Shown piece after piece: positions 1-7,538 of a stretch of DNA of 26,434 bases (positions are counted from its first letter, which is position 1; each line of letters begins with the position of its first letter). A program made the translations under genes and the position numbers. Where the stretch lies: NCBI GenBank assembly GCA_023412655.1, contig JAEYNH010000004.1, positions 1 through 26,434 of the forward strand. Direction: 5' to 3'. Source of the DNA: Pseudomonadota bacterium (GTDB lineage Bacteria; Pseudomonadota; Alphaproteobacteria; Caulobacterales; Caulobacteraceae). The notes beneath the pieces are model-generated. The model searched no databases and had not been told where the DNA came from. It worked only from the letters and a program-made list of their open reading frames with translations.

Positions 1-423
1 CGGGCGCGGGGGGGGCGCCGCGTGAGCGGGCGCCCCGCCCGGGGGGGCGCCCTCCAGGGCCTGGAGGGCGGGCGCACCGCCCCGCCGAGATCCAAGGGAG
101 GCCAGGGTTTCCAGCAGCACGCGTTCGGCGCGCAATTCCGCGGCCTTCACGTCTTCGCGAAGCGCCACCCTGGCGGCGTCGGCCACCGGCGGACAGGCCG
201 CCTTGAGCGTGCGACGGACCGCCCGAAGCGGCGTCACGGCCACGGCGTCCCACCGGCGCGCCACCTCTGCGGCCCGGGTCAGCAGGTCGGGATCGCGCGC
301 CTCGGCCCAGATGGCCCAGAGCAGAAGCGGCACGTTCTGGCCGTGCTCGTCCTGCAGGCGCAGGCACGCCTCGGCCACGGCGGGCCTGGCGTAGGCTTGC
401 AGCGACCAGTCCCAGATATCCAC
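1..423 (-). CDS. TIGR02444 family protein, 3' end outside window
   Basis: An open minus-strand frame runs from a GTG at 421-423 to the left edge with no stop, giving 141 codons. It begins VDIWDWSLQAYARP and continues with GQNVPLLLWAIW, the pattern of the small helical TIGR02444 (DUF2390) family, whose function is not known and whose members are about 150-170 residues, so only the tail should be missing. It starts 5 bases after the ubiX stop, with a GAAGAGG ribosome-binding candidate inside the end of ubiX, so the two are probably co-transcribed. The last third reads as low-complexity Ala/Pro/Gly over runs of 7 and 8 G (positions 8-15 and 41-47), where a base-count error would shift the frame. 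The family call is by eye. Confidence 0.72.
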   Translation of the reverse strand, partial: MDIWDWSLQAYARPAVAEACLRLQDEHGQNVPLLLWAIWAEARDPDLLTRAAEVARRWDAVAVTPLRAVRRTLKAACPPVADAARVALREDVKAAELRAERVLLETLASLGSRRGGAPALQALEGAPPGGAPAHAAPPPRP

Positions 424-428
424 GTCGA

Positions 429-1058
429 TCAGGCCTCTTCGGGGCTGGAGCCGCCGATGGGGCCGACATCCTCACCCCAACGCCGCACCGGCTTCCATGA
501 GAGGCCGAAGAGGTCGAGGGCGCGGCCCACCGACTGATCCACCATCTCCTCCAGGCTGGCAGGACGGGCATAGAAGGCGGGCATGGGTGGAGCGATCACC
601 GCACCCATCTCCGCCAGGCGGACCATGGTTCGCAGATGGCCCAGGTGCAGCGGGCTTTCCCGGACCATCAGCACCAGCGGCCGGCGCTCCTTGAGGGTGA
701 CGTCGGCGGCGCGGGTCAGCAGGGACGAGGTCACGCCGGTGGCGATCTCGCTCATGGTTCGCACCGAGCAGGGGGCGACGATCATGCCCAGGGTGCGGAA
801 CGAGCCGGACGCGATGGCGGCCCCCACGTCGGCGACCCGGTGGACCACGTCGGCGCGGGCCTGCACCTCGGCCAGCGAATGCTCGGTTTCCTGGGCGATG
901 GTGAGCGCGGCGGAGCGGCTGACCACCAGGTGGCTTTCGACGCCAAGCTCGCGGCAGGCGTCCAGGGCGCGCAGCCCGTAGATCATCCCGGACGCGCCGG
1001 AGAGTCCGACGATCAGTCGGTCCCGCGGGCGGTCGGACGAATGTTCCGGTGTCGGCAT
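429..1058 (-). CDS. ubiX: Flavin prenyltransferase UbiX
   Basis: UbiX attaches a dimethylallyl group to reduced FMN to make prenylated FMN, the cofactor of UbiD-type decarboxylases in ubiquinone synthesis; it is cytosolic. The 209-residue product shows the family landmarks in order: the flavin-binding GLSGASG near residue 18, APCSVRTMSEIATG in the middle, RESPLHLGHLRTM, PPMPAFYARP, and the closing MVDQSVGRALDLFGL. I chose the ATG at 1056-1058; a TTG five codons upstream is possible, and neither has a strong Shine-Dalgarno. It is the first gene of a minus-strand pair with the TIGR02444 gene. No ubiD is in the window. Confidence 0.93.
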   Translation of the reverse strand: MPTPEHSSDRPRDRLIVGLSGASGMIYGLRALDACRELGVESHLVVSRSAALTIAQETEHSLAEVQARADVVHRVADVGAAIASGSFRTLGMIVAPCSVRTMSEIATGVTSSLLTRAADVTLKERRPLVLMVRESPLHLGHLRTMVRLAEMGAVIAPPMPAFYARPASLEEMVDQSVGRALDLFGLSWKPVRRWGEDVGPIGGSSPEEA

Positions 1059-1188
1059 GCGGAGGGTCCCCAACGCCCAAGGCTGCGGCGCAGCTTCAGG
1101 CTCCGCCTTGCAAACATATGTGATCTGACAGGGCGGGGAAGCGGGTGTTCACTTGAGGGCCGTCCATCAGCGAGGAGGCTCTCCAGCC

Positions 1189-1362
1189 ATGGCGTTAGAT
1201 GCCCGTATCCGTGAGCTCGGATCGCGTCACCAGTCTCTCGAACAGGCCATTCAAGACGAGATGCGCAGGCCCTACGCCGACGAGCTCCGACTTCGGGAAC
1301 TCAAGCGACAGAAGCTCCGGCTGAAGGAGCAGATACAGTCGCTGCGGGAACAGATGCACTGA
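1189..1362 (+). CDS. DUF465 (YdcH-type) small coiled-coil protein
   Basis: This encodes a 57-residue, highly charged helical protein (MALDARIRELGSRHQSLEQ ... LREQMH). The spacing of a short N-terminal helix, an acidic/basic middle with RRPYADELRLRELKRQKLRLKEQI, and a Gln-rich end fits the DUF465/YdcH family, which has no established function. The start is set by a GAGGAGG at about 1172-1177, a good distance before the ATG at 1189; a longer frame from 1153 lacks such a site. The gene is divergent from ubiX and convergent with trcR. Confidence 0.85.
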   Translation: MALDARIRELGSRHQSLEQAIQDEMRRPYADELRLRELKRQKLRLKEQIQSLREQMH

Positions 1363-1377
1363 ACCCGGTCCTCTGAC

Positions 1378-1438
1378 GGAGGGATCTAGAGCCGCGTGCG
1401 GGTGCAAGCCCCCCGCCGCCATCGGCCCGGATCCCTCC
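1378..1438. repeat. Inverted repeat between convergent genes
   Basis: GGAGGGATC at 1378-1386 is exactly matched by its complement GATCCCTCC at 1430-1438. Inside the 43-base loop, GCGGG (1398-1402) can pair with CCCGC (1412-1416). It lies in the 93-base gap between the stops of the DUF465 gene and trcR, so a bidirectional terminator or transcript-end structure is the simplest reading. Neither side has a T-tract, so a Rho-independent terminator is not proven. Confidence 0.4.
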
Positions 1439-1455
1439 TTGAGGGCGCAGAGAGA

Positions 1456-2151
1456 TCAGTCCTCGTCGCCGTCCGGGCCGTCGGCGAACACGCTTTCGGC
1501 CGTGTGGACTTCGAGATCCAGCTCTTCGTCCTCGACCCCCGCGCCCTCGACCACTGCGCCGGTCTCGGACGCCGGCCGGAGGGTCGGACCGTCGGGATCC
1601 TCACCGCGGCGAACGGCCTCCTTGGCCCGCTTGTCAGCGGCCTTGCGGACCACCGCGTCCAGCTCAAGCTGGGTGGCGAGGCCCAGGGTCACCGGATCCA
1701 CCGGCTTGATGTTGGCGCTGTTCCAGTGGCTGCGATTGCGGACCTGGTCGATGGTCGCCTTGGTGGTGCCCAGGAGGCGGGCGACCTGGCTGTCCGGCAC
1801 TTCCGGGTGGTTGCGCAGGAACCAGGCGATGGCGTCCGGGCGGTCCTGACGGCGCGACACGGGCGTGTAGCGGGGGGCCTTCTTCACCGGCTTAAGAAGT
1901 TCGGCGTGACGGCTCTTCTGGGCCACCATGCGGTACTTCTCGTTCTTCTCGGCCCTGTCGAGCTCGTCCCGGCTGAGCTGGCCGTTGGCGATCGGATCGG
2001 CGCCGCGGATGTCGCGCGCCACCTCGCCATCGGCGATCCCCTTCACCTCGAGCGGGTGCAGGCCGCAGAAGTCGGCGATCTGGTCGAAGGTCAGCGACGT
2101 GTTGTCCACCAGCCAGACGGCGGTCGCCTTGGGCATCAGGATCTGGGTCAT
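1456..2151 (-). CDS. trcR: Cell cycle transcriptional regulator TrcR (DUF1013)
   Basis: The product is 231 residues and begins MTQILMPKATAVWLVDNTSL, followed by TFDQIADFCGLHPLEVKGIADGE, the hallmark of the alphaproteobacterial DUF1013 family now annotated as TrcR, a regulator of cell-cycle transcription. A second helix-turn-helix-like stretch, DSQVARLLGTTKATIDQVRNRSHW, follows near residue 125. The C-terminus is strongly acidic (runs of E and D up to the final GDED). I chose the ATG at 2149-2151 because conserved family sequence starts there; an in-frame extension upstream crosses the promoter and hairpin. It is a single-gene unit. The link to cell-cycle control is family knowledge. Confidence 0.9.
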   Translation of the reverse strand: MTQILMPKATAVWLVDNTSLTFDQIADFCGLHPLEVKGIADGEVARDIRGADPIANGQLSRDELDRAEKNEKYRMVAQKSRHAELLKPVKKAPRYTPVSRRQDRPDAIAWFLRNHPEVPDSQVARLLGTTKATIDQVRNRSHWNSANIKPVDPVTLGLATQLELDAVVRKAADKRAKEAVRRGEDPDGPTLRPASETGAVVEGAGVEDEELDLEVHTAESVFADGPDGDED

Positions 2152-2174
2152 ATCGGCGTTCCGAAAACGAAGGC

Positions 2175-2194
2175 GCCCGGCCTTTCGGCCGGGC
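2175..2194 (-). promoter_or_regulatory. GNRA-capped hairpin in the trcR 5' leader
   Basis: Read on the minus strand, GCCCGGCC and GGCCGGGC form a perfect 8-bp stem closed by a GAAA tetraloop. It sits 23 bases upstream of the trcR ATG and just downstream of the predicted transcription start, so it would lie at the 5' end of the mRNA. A short T-run (CGTTTTCGG) follows 8 bases later, so it could instead terminate the upstream protease transcript. Confidence 0.5.
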
Positions 2195-2207
2195 GGTGAG
2201 ACTTGAT

Positions 2208-2236
2208 CATATAGGCCGGATCGAACCCGCTGAAAA
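2208..2236 (-). promoter_or_regulatory. Candidate trcR promoter
   Basis: On the minus strand, TTTTCA (2236-2231) and TATATG (2213-2208) are separated by 17 bases, a sigma-70-like arrangement with 4 of 6 matches in each box. The predicted start, about 2201, gives a leader of about 50 bases that opens with the GAAA hairpin. It lies in the gap after the protease gene. Confidence 0.4.
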
Positions 2237-2267
2237 CGGTCTTCTGCGCCGCCCCCTTGTGGGCCGC

Positions 2268-3980
2268 CTATGAAAAGACCCATCCGGCGGGCAGGCTGTT
2301 CAGCTGGACGGCCAGCAGCACCATCCGGTCGCCGCCGCCCAGGTCTATGACCACGTCGGCCCCCGACTGATACACCCCATAGGCGTCGCCCGGCAGCACG
2401 TTCACCCGATCGCCCTCCTGCGGATTGAAGTCCGTCACCAGGTCGAGGCCCGCCCCCGAGAAGGTGTGGAACACGTCCATGCCCGGCCCGCCGGAGATGG
2501 TGTCGTCGCCCCGGTCGCCGGCCAGCCAGTCCCAGCCCTCGCCGCCCGAGACGCTGTCCGCCCCCTGGCCGCCCCGGACCACGTCGTTGCCCACGCCCCC
2601 GTCCAGGGTGTCGTTGCCCAGGTTGCCCAGCACCACGTCATGGCCCCCGTCGCCGTACAGGCGATCCGAGCCCTGGCCGCCCACCACCCAATCCTCGGTC
2701 TCGCCGCCCAGGATGGTGTCGTCGCCCATATTGCCGTGCAGGTCGTCGAAGCCCGCACCGCCGACGATGCTGTCGTCCCCGGCCTCGCCTCGCAGGTAGT
2801 CGGCGCCCCCGAAACCGTAGAGGGTGTCTCCGCCCGCCCCGCCGTAGATGGTGTTGGCGGCAGCGTTGCCGTTGATCTCGTCGGGGCCCGATCCGCCGCG
2901 GGCGTTCTCGATCACCGCGCCCTTCGCCACAGCGACATTGCCCACGAGGCCGCCGATGCTGGAGAAGAAGCCCTCGCGCAGGTCGATCACCTGGGCGGTG
3001 GCGTAGCCCGAGAAGTCGAAGGTGTCCGTCCCGGCGGCGTCCCAGACGGCGAACACCAGCTTGGTCGAGGGGCTGAGGGCCACGAACCACGGCCGATCCG
3101 CGGTGGCGTTGAAGCCGTAGACCGTATCGCCGGTACGGGTGCTGAAGTTCGGACCATATTCAAGCTGGGCGCCGGCGATGTCGTCCAGCATGGGCGCCGC
3201 AGGGTAGGCGCCGGCGAAGGCGGCGCCGGTGTTGTGCTCCCCGAAATAGCTCATCACCGTGAACTGGCGGGTGTCCTCGTAATACTCCGCATGGACCTCG
3301 TAGGTGACGGTGTTGTCACCGTCGGCGTCATAGTCGCCGGGGTGGGTCAGGCCGATGGCGTGTCCGATCTCATGGATCAGCACGAAGGCGCCAAAATTCC
3401 CCAGAAGGGGCTGGCTCGCGCCGCTCGACGTGATGTTGACCCAGACATCCCCCGAGGCCGAGCTGAAGTCGGGATCGCCGGGATAGTTGGCGAACGCGGC
3501 CGCCCCGGCCTGGCCGGACGAGTAGTTGCCGAACAGGATCGAGGCGCTGTCCGAATAGGCCGCCTCGCCCGAGGTTCCCACGCCCACGCGAACGAAGCGT
3601 ATGTCGGCGACGTCGGCCCAGGCCTGCAAGGCGAGCTCGGCCTGGACGATCTGGGCGGCCTTGAAGGTTGAGAAGCCGGAGATATCGCTCGGCATCACCG
3701 CAGGGGCGTTGGCCCGAAAGCCGTAGGTCACGGTATAGCCCACGCCGGCGACGCCCGACCATCCGGGGTAAGGCTCTCCGGTGACCGGATCAAAGCCGGT
3801 GAGCTGCTTGGCCGCCCGATCAATGGTGAAGCTGACCTTGTCGCCGACGGCTCCCCCGCGCGCGCCGCCGTTGAGGTAGGCTTGGCGGCCTGGGCCGCCC
3901 AGATCCGCAGTCACCGCAGTGGGGTGCGTCAGCTCCAGGGAAGCATCGCGGATCGCAAAAGGCTCAGCTTCGACAGCCAT
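2268..3980 (-). CDS. Serralysin-like M10 zinc metalloprotease with RTX repeats
   Basis: This is a secreted, calcium-dependent protease of 570 residues. The catalytic domain holds the zinc site HEIGHAIGLTH (His203, Glu204, His207, His213) and the Met-turn MSYF at 243. After it, from about residue 365 to 500, come glycine/aspartate-rich nonapeptide repeats (for example GGAGGDTLYG, GGVGNDVVRG), which fold into a calcium-binding beta-roll. The C-terminal 70 residues resemble the serralysin tail used by type I secretion; there is no Sec signal peptide, as expected. The ATG at 3980 follows GAGGCGAGAGA. No type I secretion genes or protease inhibitor gene are in the window, so the exporter must be elsewhere. 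It reads the same way as the upstream DUF72 gene, 104 bases away. Confidence 0.93.
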   Translation of the reverse strand: MAVEAEPFAIRDASLELTHPTAVTADLGGPGRQAYLNGGARGGAVGDKVSFTIDRAAKQLTGFDPVTGEPYPGWSGVAGVGYTVTYGFRANAPAVMPSDISGFSTFKAAQIVQAELALQAWADVADIRFVRVGVGTSGEAAYSDSASILFGNYSSGQAGAAAFANYPGDPDFSSASGDVWVNITSSGASQPLLGNFGAFVLIHEIGHAIGLTHPGDYDADGDNTVTYEVHAEYYEDTRQFTVMSYFGEHNTGAAFAGAYPAAPMLDDIAGAQLEYGPNFSTRTGDTVYGFNATADRPWFVALSPSTKLVFAVWDAAGTDTFDFSGYATAQVIDLREGFFSSIGGLVGNVAVAKGAVIENARGGSGPDEINGNAAANTIYGGAGGDTLYGFGGADYLRGEAGDDSIVGGAGFDDLHGNMGDDTILGGETEDWVVGGQGSDRLYGDGGHDVVLGNLGNDTLDGGVGNDVVRGGQGADSVSGGEGWDWLAGDRGDDTISGGPGMDVFHTFSGAGLDLVTDFNPQEGDRVNVLPGDAYGVYQSGADVVIDLGGGDRMVLLAVQLNSLPAGWVFS

Positions 3981-4084
3981 TCTCTCGCCTCAACACCGCA
4001 TCCCCTTCACTTCTTAAGGGAATCTCCGGTCTGCGACGAGCGGACTCTGCGCGCTTGCCCCCCGAACAGCGAGGGCGCGCCGGG

Positions 4085-4804
4085 TCAGGCGGAAAGTTCC
4101 TTCAGCTTCAGGGCGTCCAGCGGAGCCGCGCTCTTGATGTCGTTGTCGAAGTACGCGTGGACGGGCAGGCCGCGGCGGCGCCACTCGGCGATTTGGCCGG
4201 CCCAGCACCGCAGATCGGCGTCGGAATAGCGGCCGAAATAGCGGCCGCCGGGACCGTGGCCACGGACATAGGCCCAGGAGGCCGTCAGCTCCCACGGCGC
4301 GGGGGCATGGTGATGGTCGGAGATGCACAAGGCCGCATCGAAGTCGGAGAGGATGCGGAAGACGGCGGGATCGTACCAGGACGGATGGCGGAACTCGATC
4401 GTCACCCGGCCCGGCGGCGACAGCTTAAGGAAGCTCGCAAGCCGGTCGTCGTTGCGCCTCAGCATCGGCGGAAGCTGGACGAGGGCGGGGCCGAGCTTTC
4501 CGTCCAGCGGCGCCATCCGTCCCCAGACCAGGGCCACCGGCTCGGCGCAGTCCTTCAGCTTCTTGTTGTGGGTGATGAAGCGGCTGACTTTCCAGGCGAA
4601 CAGGAAGTCGTCGGGCGTCCGCTCGCGCCAGCCTTCGACCATCGCCTCGGATGGCAGGCGATAGAAGCTGGCGTTGATCTCGGCGGTGTCGAAGCGCGTG
4701 ACGTAGTGAGCCAGGCGGTCCTTGTCCTTGGTCCCCGCCGGGTAGAAGGGTCCGGTCCAGTCCTTGTAGACCCATCCGGAGCAGCCGATGCGCAGTTCGC
4801 CCAT
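4085..4804 (-). CDS. DUF72 domain protein (YecE-like)
   Basis: The 239-residue product has the DUF72 pattern throughout: IGCSGWVYKDWTGPFYP at the N-terminus, FDTAEINASFYRLPS, FAWKVSRFITH, the GPALVQLPP segment, TIEFRHPSWY, and HAYFDND near the end. Family structures are TIM-barrel-like and no reaction is firmly assigned; it is probably cytosolic. I chose the ATG at 4802-4804, immediately before the conserved sequence, over an in-frame extension to 4873. It precedes the protease gene on the same strand with 104 bases between, and I see no functional link. Confidence 0.9.
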   Translation of the reverse strand: MGELRIGCSGWVYKDWTGPFYPAGTKDKDRLAHYVTRFDTAEINASFYRLPSEAMVEGWRERTPDDFLFAWKVSRFITHNKKLKDCAEPVALVWGRMAPLDGKLGPALVQLPPMLRRNDDRLASFLKLSPPGRVTIEFRHPSWYDPAVFRILSDFDAALCISDHHHAPAPWELTASWAYVRGHGPGGRYFGRYSDADLRCWAGQIAEWRRRGLPVHAYFDNDIKSAAPLDALKLKELSA

Positions 4805-4986
4805 AGCGTGCGGAATGCGCCAGAGCTTGCCCAGGTTCAGGGCCGGCGCTTCAGGCCGCGGCGAACCCCGCACGCCTCCGCAGGATCATCGGCCGCGATG
4901 AGCTTGCAGAAAAAGTCGGGCCAGGCGGGAATTGTGAGACCCGCGGCGGGTGCACATCTCTGCCATTGTCACGCTCAGGAGCGCCC

Positions 4987-5685
4987 ATGGCCGACCTTTC
5001 CGCCTATCCCATCACCCGCCGCTGGCCCGCCGCCGATCCTTCCATCATCCAGCTCTATTCATTGCCGACGCCAAACGGCGTGAAGGTGTCGATCGCCCTG
5101 GAAGAGCTGGAGCTCCCTTACGAGCCGCACAAGGTCGACTTCGCCAGCGACGAACAGAAGAGCCCTGAATTCCTCTCGCTGAACCCGAACGGGAAGATCC
5201 CGGCGATCATCGATCCCAATGGACCGGACGGGCAGCCCCTCGCGCTGTTCGAATCCGGCGCGATCCTCCTCTACCTGGCCGACAAAACCGGCAAGCTGAT
5301 CCCCGGCGCTGCGGCGGCGCGCTGGCAGACGATCCAGTGGGTGATGTTCCAGATGGGCGGCCTTGGGCCCATGTTCGGCCAGCTGGGCTTCTTCCATAAA
5401 TTCGCCGGCCGTGAGTACGAGGACAAGCGGCCTCTCCAGCGCTACGTCGACGAATCCAGGCGCCTGCTGGGTGTGCTGGACGGACGCCTGGAAGGCCGCA
5501 CCTGGGTGATGGGCGACGACTACACCATCGCCGACATCTCGATGCTGGGCTGGGTGCGCAACCTGATCGGCTTCTACGAGGCGCGCGACCTCGTGGAGTT
5601 CGAAAGCCTCAGGAACGTGCCGACCTGGCTGGAGCGCGGGCTGGCCCGGCCCGCTGTGCAGCGTGGCCTGGCCATTCCCGCCTAA
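4987..5685 (+). CDS. Glutathione S-transferase family protein, YfcG/nu-class type
   Basis: This is a 232-residue two-domain GST. The thioredoxin-like N-terminal half has LYSLPTPNGVKVSIALEEL (about residues 23-42), SLNPNGKIPAI with the cis-proline, and LFESGAILLYLADKTG (Glu89-Ser90 bind the glutathione gamma-glutamyl group). The Thr-Pro-Asn signature, the QWVMFQMGGLGPMFGQ segment and the absence of a catalytic Cys or Tyr at the usual place match the YfcG/YghU (nu) class, known for disulfide-bond reductase activity on glutathione. AGGAG at 4977-4981 supports the ATG at 4987 over one at 4966. Its stop interlocks with that of the convergent ribB gene (5682-5685). The true substrate is unknown. 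Confidence 0.9.
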   Translation: MADLSAYPITRRWPAADPSIIQLYSLPTPNGVKVSIALEELELPYEPHKVDFASDEQKSPEFLSLNPNGKIPAIIDPNGPDGQPLALFESGAILLYLADKTGKLIPGAAAARWQTIQWVMFQMGGLGPMFGQLGFFHKFAGREYEDKRPLQRYVDESRRLLGVLDGRLEGRTWVMGDDYTIADISMLGWVRNLIGFYEARDLVEFESLRNVPTWLERGLARPAVQRGLAIPA

Positions 5686-6839
5686 TCCAGGGGAACTCGT
5701 CCCAGGATCTTCAGGCCATAGCCGCCCGAGCCCGGCAGCACGGTGCTGGACGAGGTCAGCAGCAGCATGTCGCGGACGCCCAGGTCGAGCAGGATCTGGG
5801 CGCCGATGCCGTAGTCGCGCAGCACGTTCTGACTGTGGTCCGCCTGCTGCCCGTAGCGCTCGGAAAGCCAGTGCGGATTGCTGTCGCGGATGAACACGGC
5901 GACGCCTGCGCCATCGTACTCGGCGATGGCCTGCAGGGCGCTCGGGACATAGCTGCGGCGGGCTTCCACCGCGCCCAGCATGTCGGTGGCCAGGTCGACC
6001 CGGTGCATGCGCACCAGCGTGGGCTTGTCGGGGTCGATGCGGCCTTTGGTGAGCACCACGTGCTCGGTCTGGTCCAGGATGTTGCGGTAGATGACCATCC
6101 GGAACTTGCCGCCGTAGGCGCTCTCGAACGGAGTCTCGAGCACCCGCTCCACCTGCCGTTCGGTGCGGCGGCGGTAGGCGATCAGGTCGGCGATGGTGCC
6201 GATCTTCAGGCCGTGCAGCTGGGCGAAGGCCACGAGGTCCGGAAGCCGGGCCATCGACCCGTCATCCTTCATGATCTCGCAGATCACCCCGGCCGGAACC
6301 AGGCCGGCCATGCGACTGATGTCCACGGCCGCTTCGGTGTGACCCGCGCGGACGAGCACGCCGCCGTCCTTGGCCACCAGGGGGAAGACGTGGCCCGGCG
6401 AGACGATGTCGTCCGCGCCCTTGGTGGCGTCCACCGCCACGGCGATCGTGTGGGCCCGGTCGTGGGCCGAGATGCCGGTGGTGACGCCCTCGCGGGCCTC
6501 GATGGAGACGGTGAAGGCCGTGCCGTGGCCCGACTGGTTGTCGGTGGCCATGGGCGGCAGGCGCAGCTGCCGCGCCCGGTCGGCGGTGATCGACAGGCAG
6601 ATCAGGCCGCGGGCGTGCTTGGCCATGAAATTGATCTGCTCGGGGGTGGCGAACTGGGCGGGGATGATGACGTCGCCCTCGTTCTCCCGGTCCTCGGCGT
6701 CCACAAGGATGTAGGGACGGCCGTTTCGCGCGTCCTCGATGATCTCTTCGATCGGGCTGATGGCCTGGCTCACGGCGTCGGTCTCCGCATCGCGCGGCTT
6801 CGCGCCGTCGAAGGGGGTCACGAGATACGGGCGGTTCAT
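5682..6839 (-). CDS. ribB: DHBP synthase RibB fused to a degenerate GTP cyclohydrolase II-like domain
   Basis: The N-terminal half (about residues 25-225) is 3,4-dihydroxy-2-butanone 4-phosphate synthase, which makes the four-carbon riboflavin precursor from ribulose 5-phosphate. It keeps DAEDRENEGDVI (47-58), HGTAFTVSIEA (105-115), SPGHVFPL (147-154), RAGHTEAAVD and CEIMKDDGSMAR. The C-terminal half (226-385) has the GTP cyclohydrolase II fold pattern, including RDYGIGAQIL (341-350), but lacks the zinc-binding Cys cluster: the site reads RMHRVDLATDMLGAVEARR (278-295), with no cysteine there. The usual RQEGRG stretch is also replaced (FIRDSNPH). So it should supply only the RibB step, like proteins called RibBX. 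Its ATG overlaps the FMN reductase stop (ATGA). Confidence 0.92.
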   Translation of the reverse strand: MNRPYLVTPFDGAKPRDAETDAVSQAISPIEEIIEDARNGRPYILVDAEDRENEGDVIIPAQFATPEQINFMAKHARGLICLSITADRARQLRLPPMATDNQSGHGTAFTVSIEAREGVTTGISAHDRAHTIAVAVDATKGADDIVSPGHVFPLVAKDGGVLVRAGHTEAAVDISRMAGLVPAGVICEIMKDDGSMARLPDLVAFAQLHGLKIGTIADLIAYRRRTERQVERVLETPFESAYGGKFRMVIYRNILDQTEHVVLTKGRIDPDKPTLVRMHRVDLATDMLGAVEARRSYVPSALQAIAEYDGAGVAVFIRDSNPHWLSERYGQQADHSQNVLRDYGIGAQILLDLGVRDMLLLTSSSTVLPGSGGYGLKILGRVPLD

Positions 6840-7405
6840 GCGCGGGCCTTCATGCTTGCGAAGTCCATGACCTGCTCGGCGACCGTCGCCAGCTGCCAGG
6901 CATCCTTCGCATCCTTCGGTTCGCCGGCCTGGTCGAACAGGTCGGTGGTGGCGTTGAGGGCGGCTCCGAACGGGGTGGGCCAGCCCCGCAGCGCATGTAT
7001 GATCGCACGCAGCGCCGTCAAAGTCGTCCCGGCCGCCTGCCAGCCATCGGCGGTGATGATCGTGCCCACCGGCTTGCCGGAGAGATAGGGCCGGGTCTCG
7101 CCGCGGGTGAGCTCGAGTGTGTCGAGGGCGTTTTTCACCACCCCAGAGATCGAGCCGTGGTAACCGGGACTGGCGACGATCACGCCATCGGCGCGACAGA
7201 TCGTCTCGGCGAGCGAGCGCTGCGCCTCGGTGATCTCGCTCGGGCGCGGATCGAAGGTCGGCAGGGTGGAGATGAATTCGCCGCCCAGCAGGCGGGTCTC
7301 GGCGCCCAGCTCCTCGCAGCGCTTGAGAGCGGCCATCAGGGCGCGCTCGCTGGAGGAGCCGGGCCGCACCGTGCCGCCGAGGCCGACGATCAGCGGCCGT
7401 GTCAT
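6836..7405 (-). CDS. NADPH-dependent FMN reductase family protein
   Basis: This is a 189-residue flavodoxin-fold reductase that would pass electrons from NAD(P)H to FMN. Visible landmarks are the phosphate-binding LGGTVRPGSSSERAL (residues 9-23) and SPGYHGSISGVVKNALDTLE (about 79-98), the flavin-contact loop and dimer helix of this family. It is the first gene of a two-gene operon: its TGA overlaps the ATG of the RibB gene in ATGA, so translation is probably coupled. Together they join a flavin-synthesis enzyme to a flavin-using one. No FMN riboswitch pattern is visible in the 133 bases upstream. The start at 7405 (ATG) fits the family N-terminus. The electron acceptor is not evident from context. 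Confidence 0.88.
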   Translation of the reverse strand: MTRPLIVGLGGTVRPGSSSERALMAALKRCEELGAETRLLGGEFISTLPTFDPRPSEITEAQRSLAETICRADGVIVASPGYHGSISGVVKNALDTLELTRGETRPYLSGKPVGTIITADGWQAAGTTLTALRAIIHALRGWPTPFGAALNATTDLFDQAGEPKDAKDAWQLATVAEQVMDFASMKARA

Positions 7406-7538
7406 CTTTGGGTCCCGAAGATCATGCCGCCGTCTTAGCGCGCGGAACGTCCGTCGTCGCCCCTGACGCGGCGGCCGGTCGCAGGGCTCGGCGCGGACCG
7501 GCCTTCGCCCGCCCCTCCAGCCCGCAGACGGCGCGGCT

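Noticed and set aside
2466..3671. 401-codon plus-strand open frame opposite the RTX protease
   Set aside because: It mirrors the protease codons on the other strand, has repetitive Val/Ala/His composition and no family signature; the protease has a full zinc motif and repeats.
7406..7538. Possible FMN riboswitch before the flavin operon
   Set aside because: The conserved core of an RFN element is not visible on the minus strand in these 133 bases.
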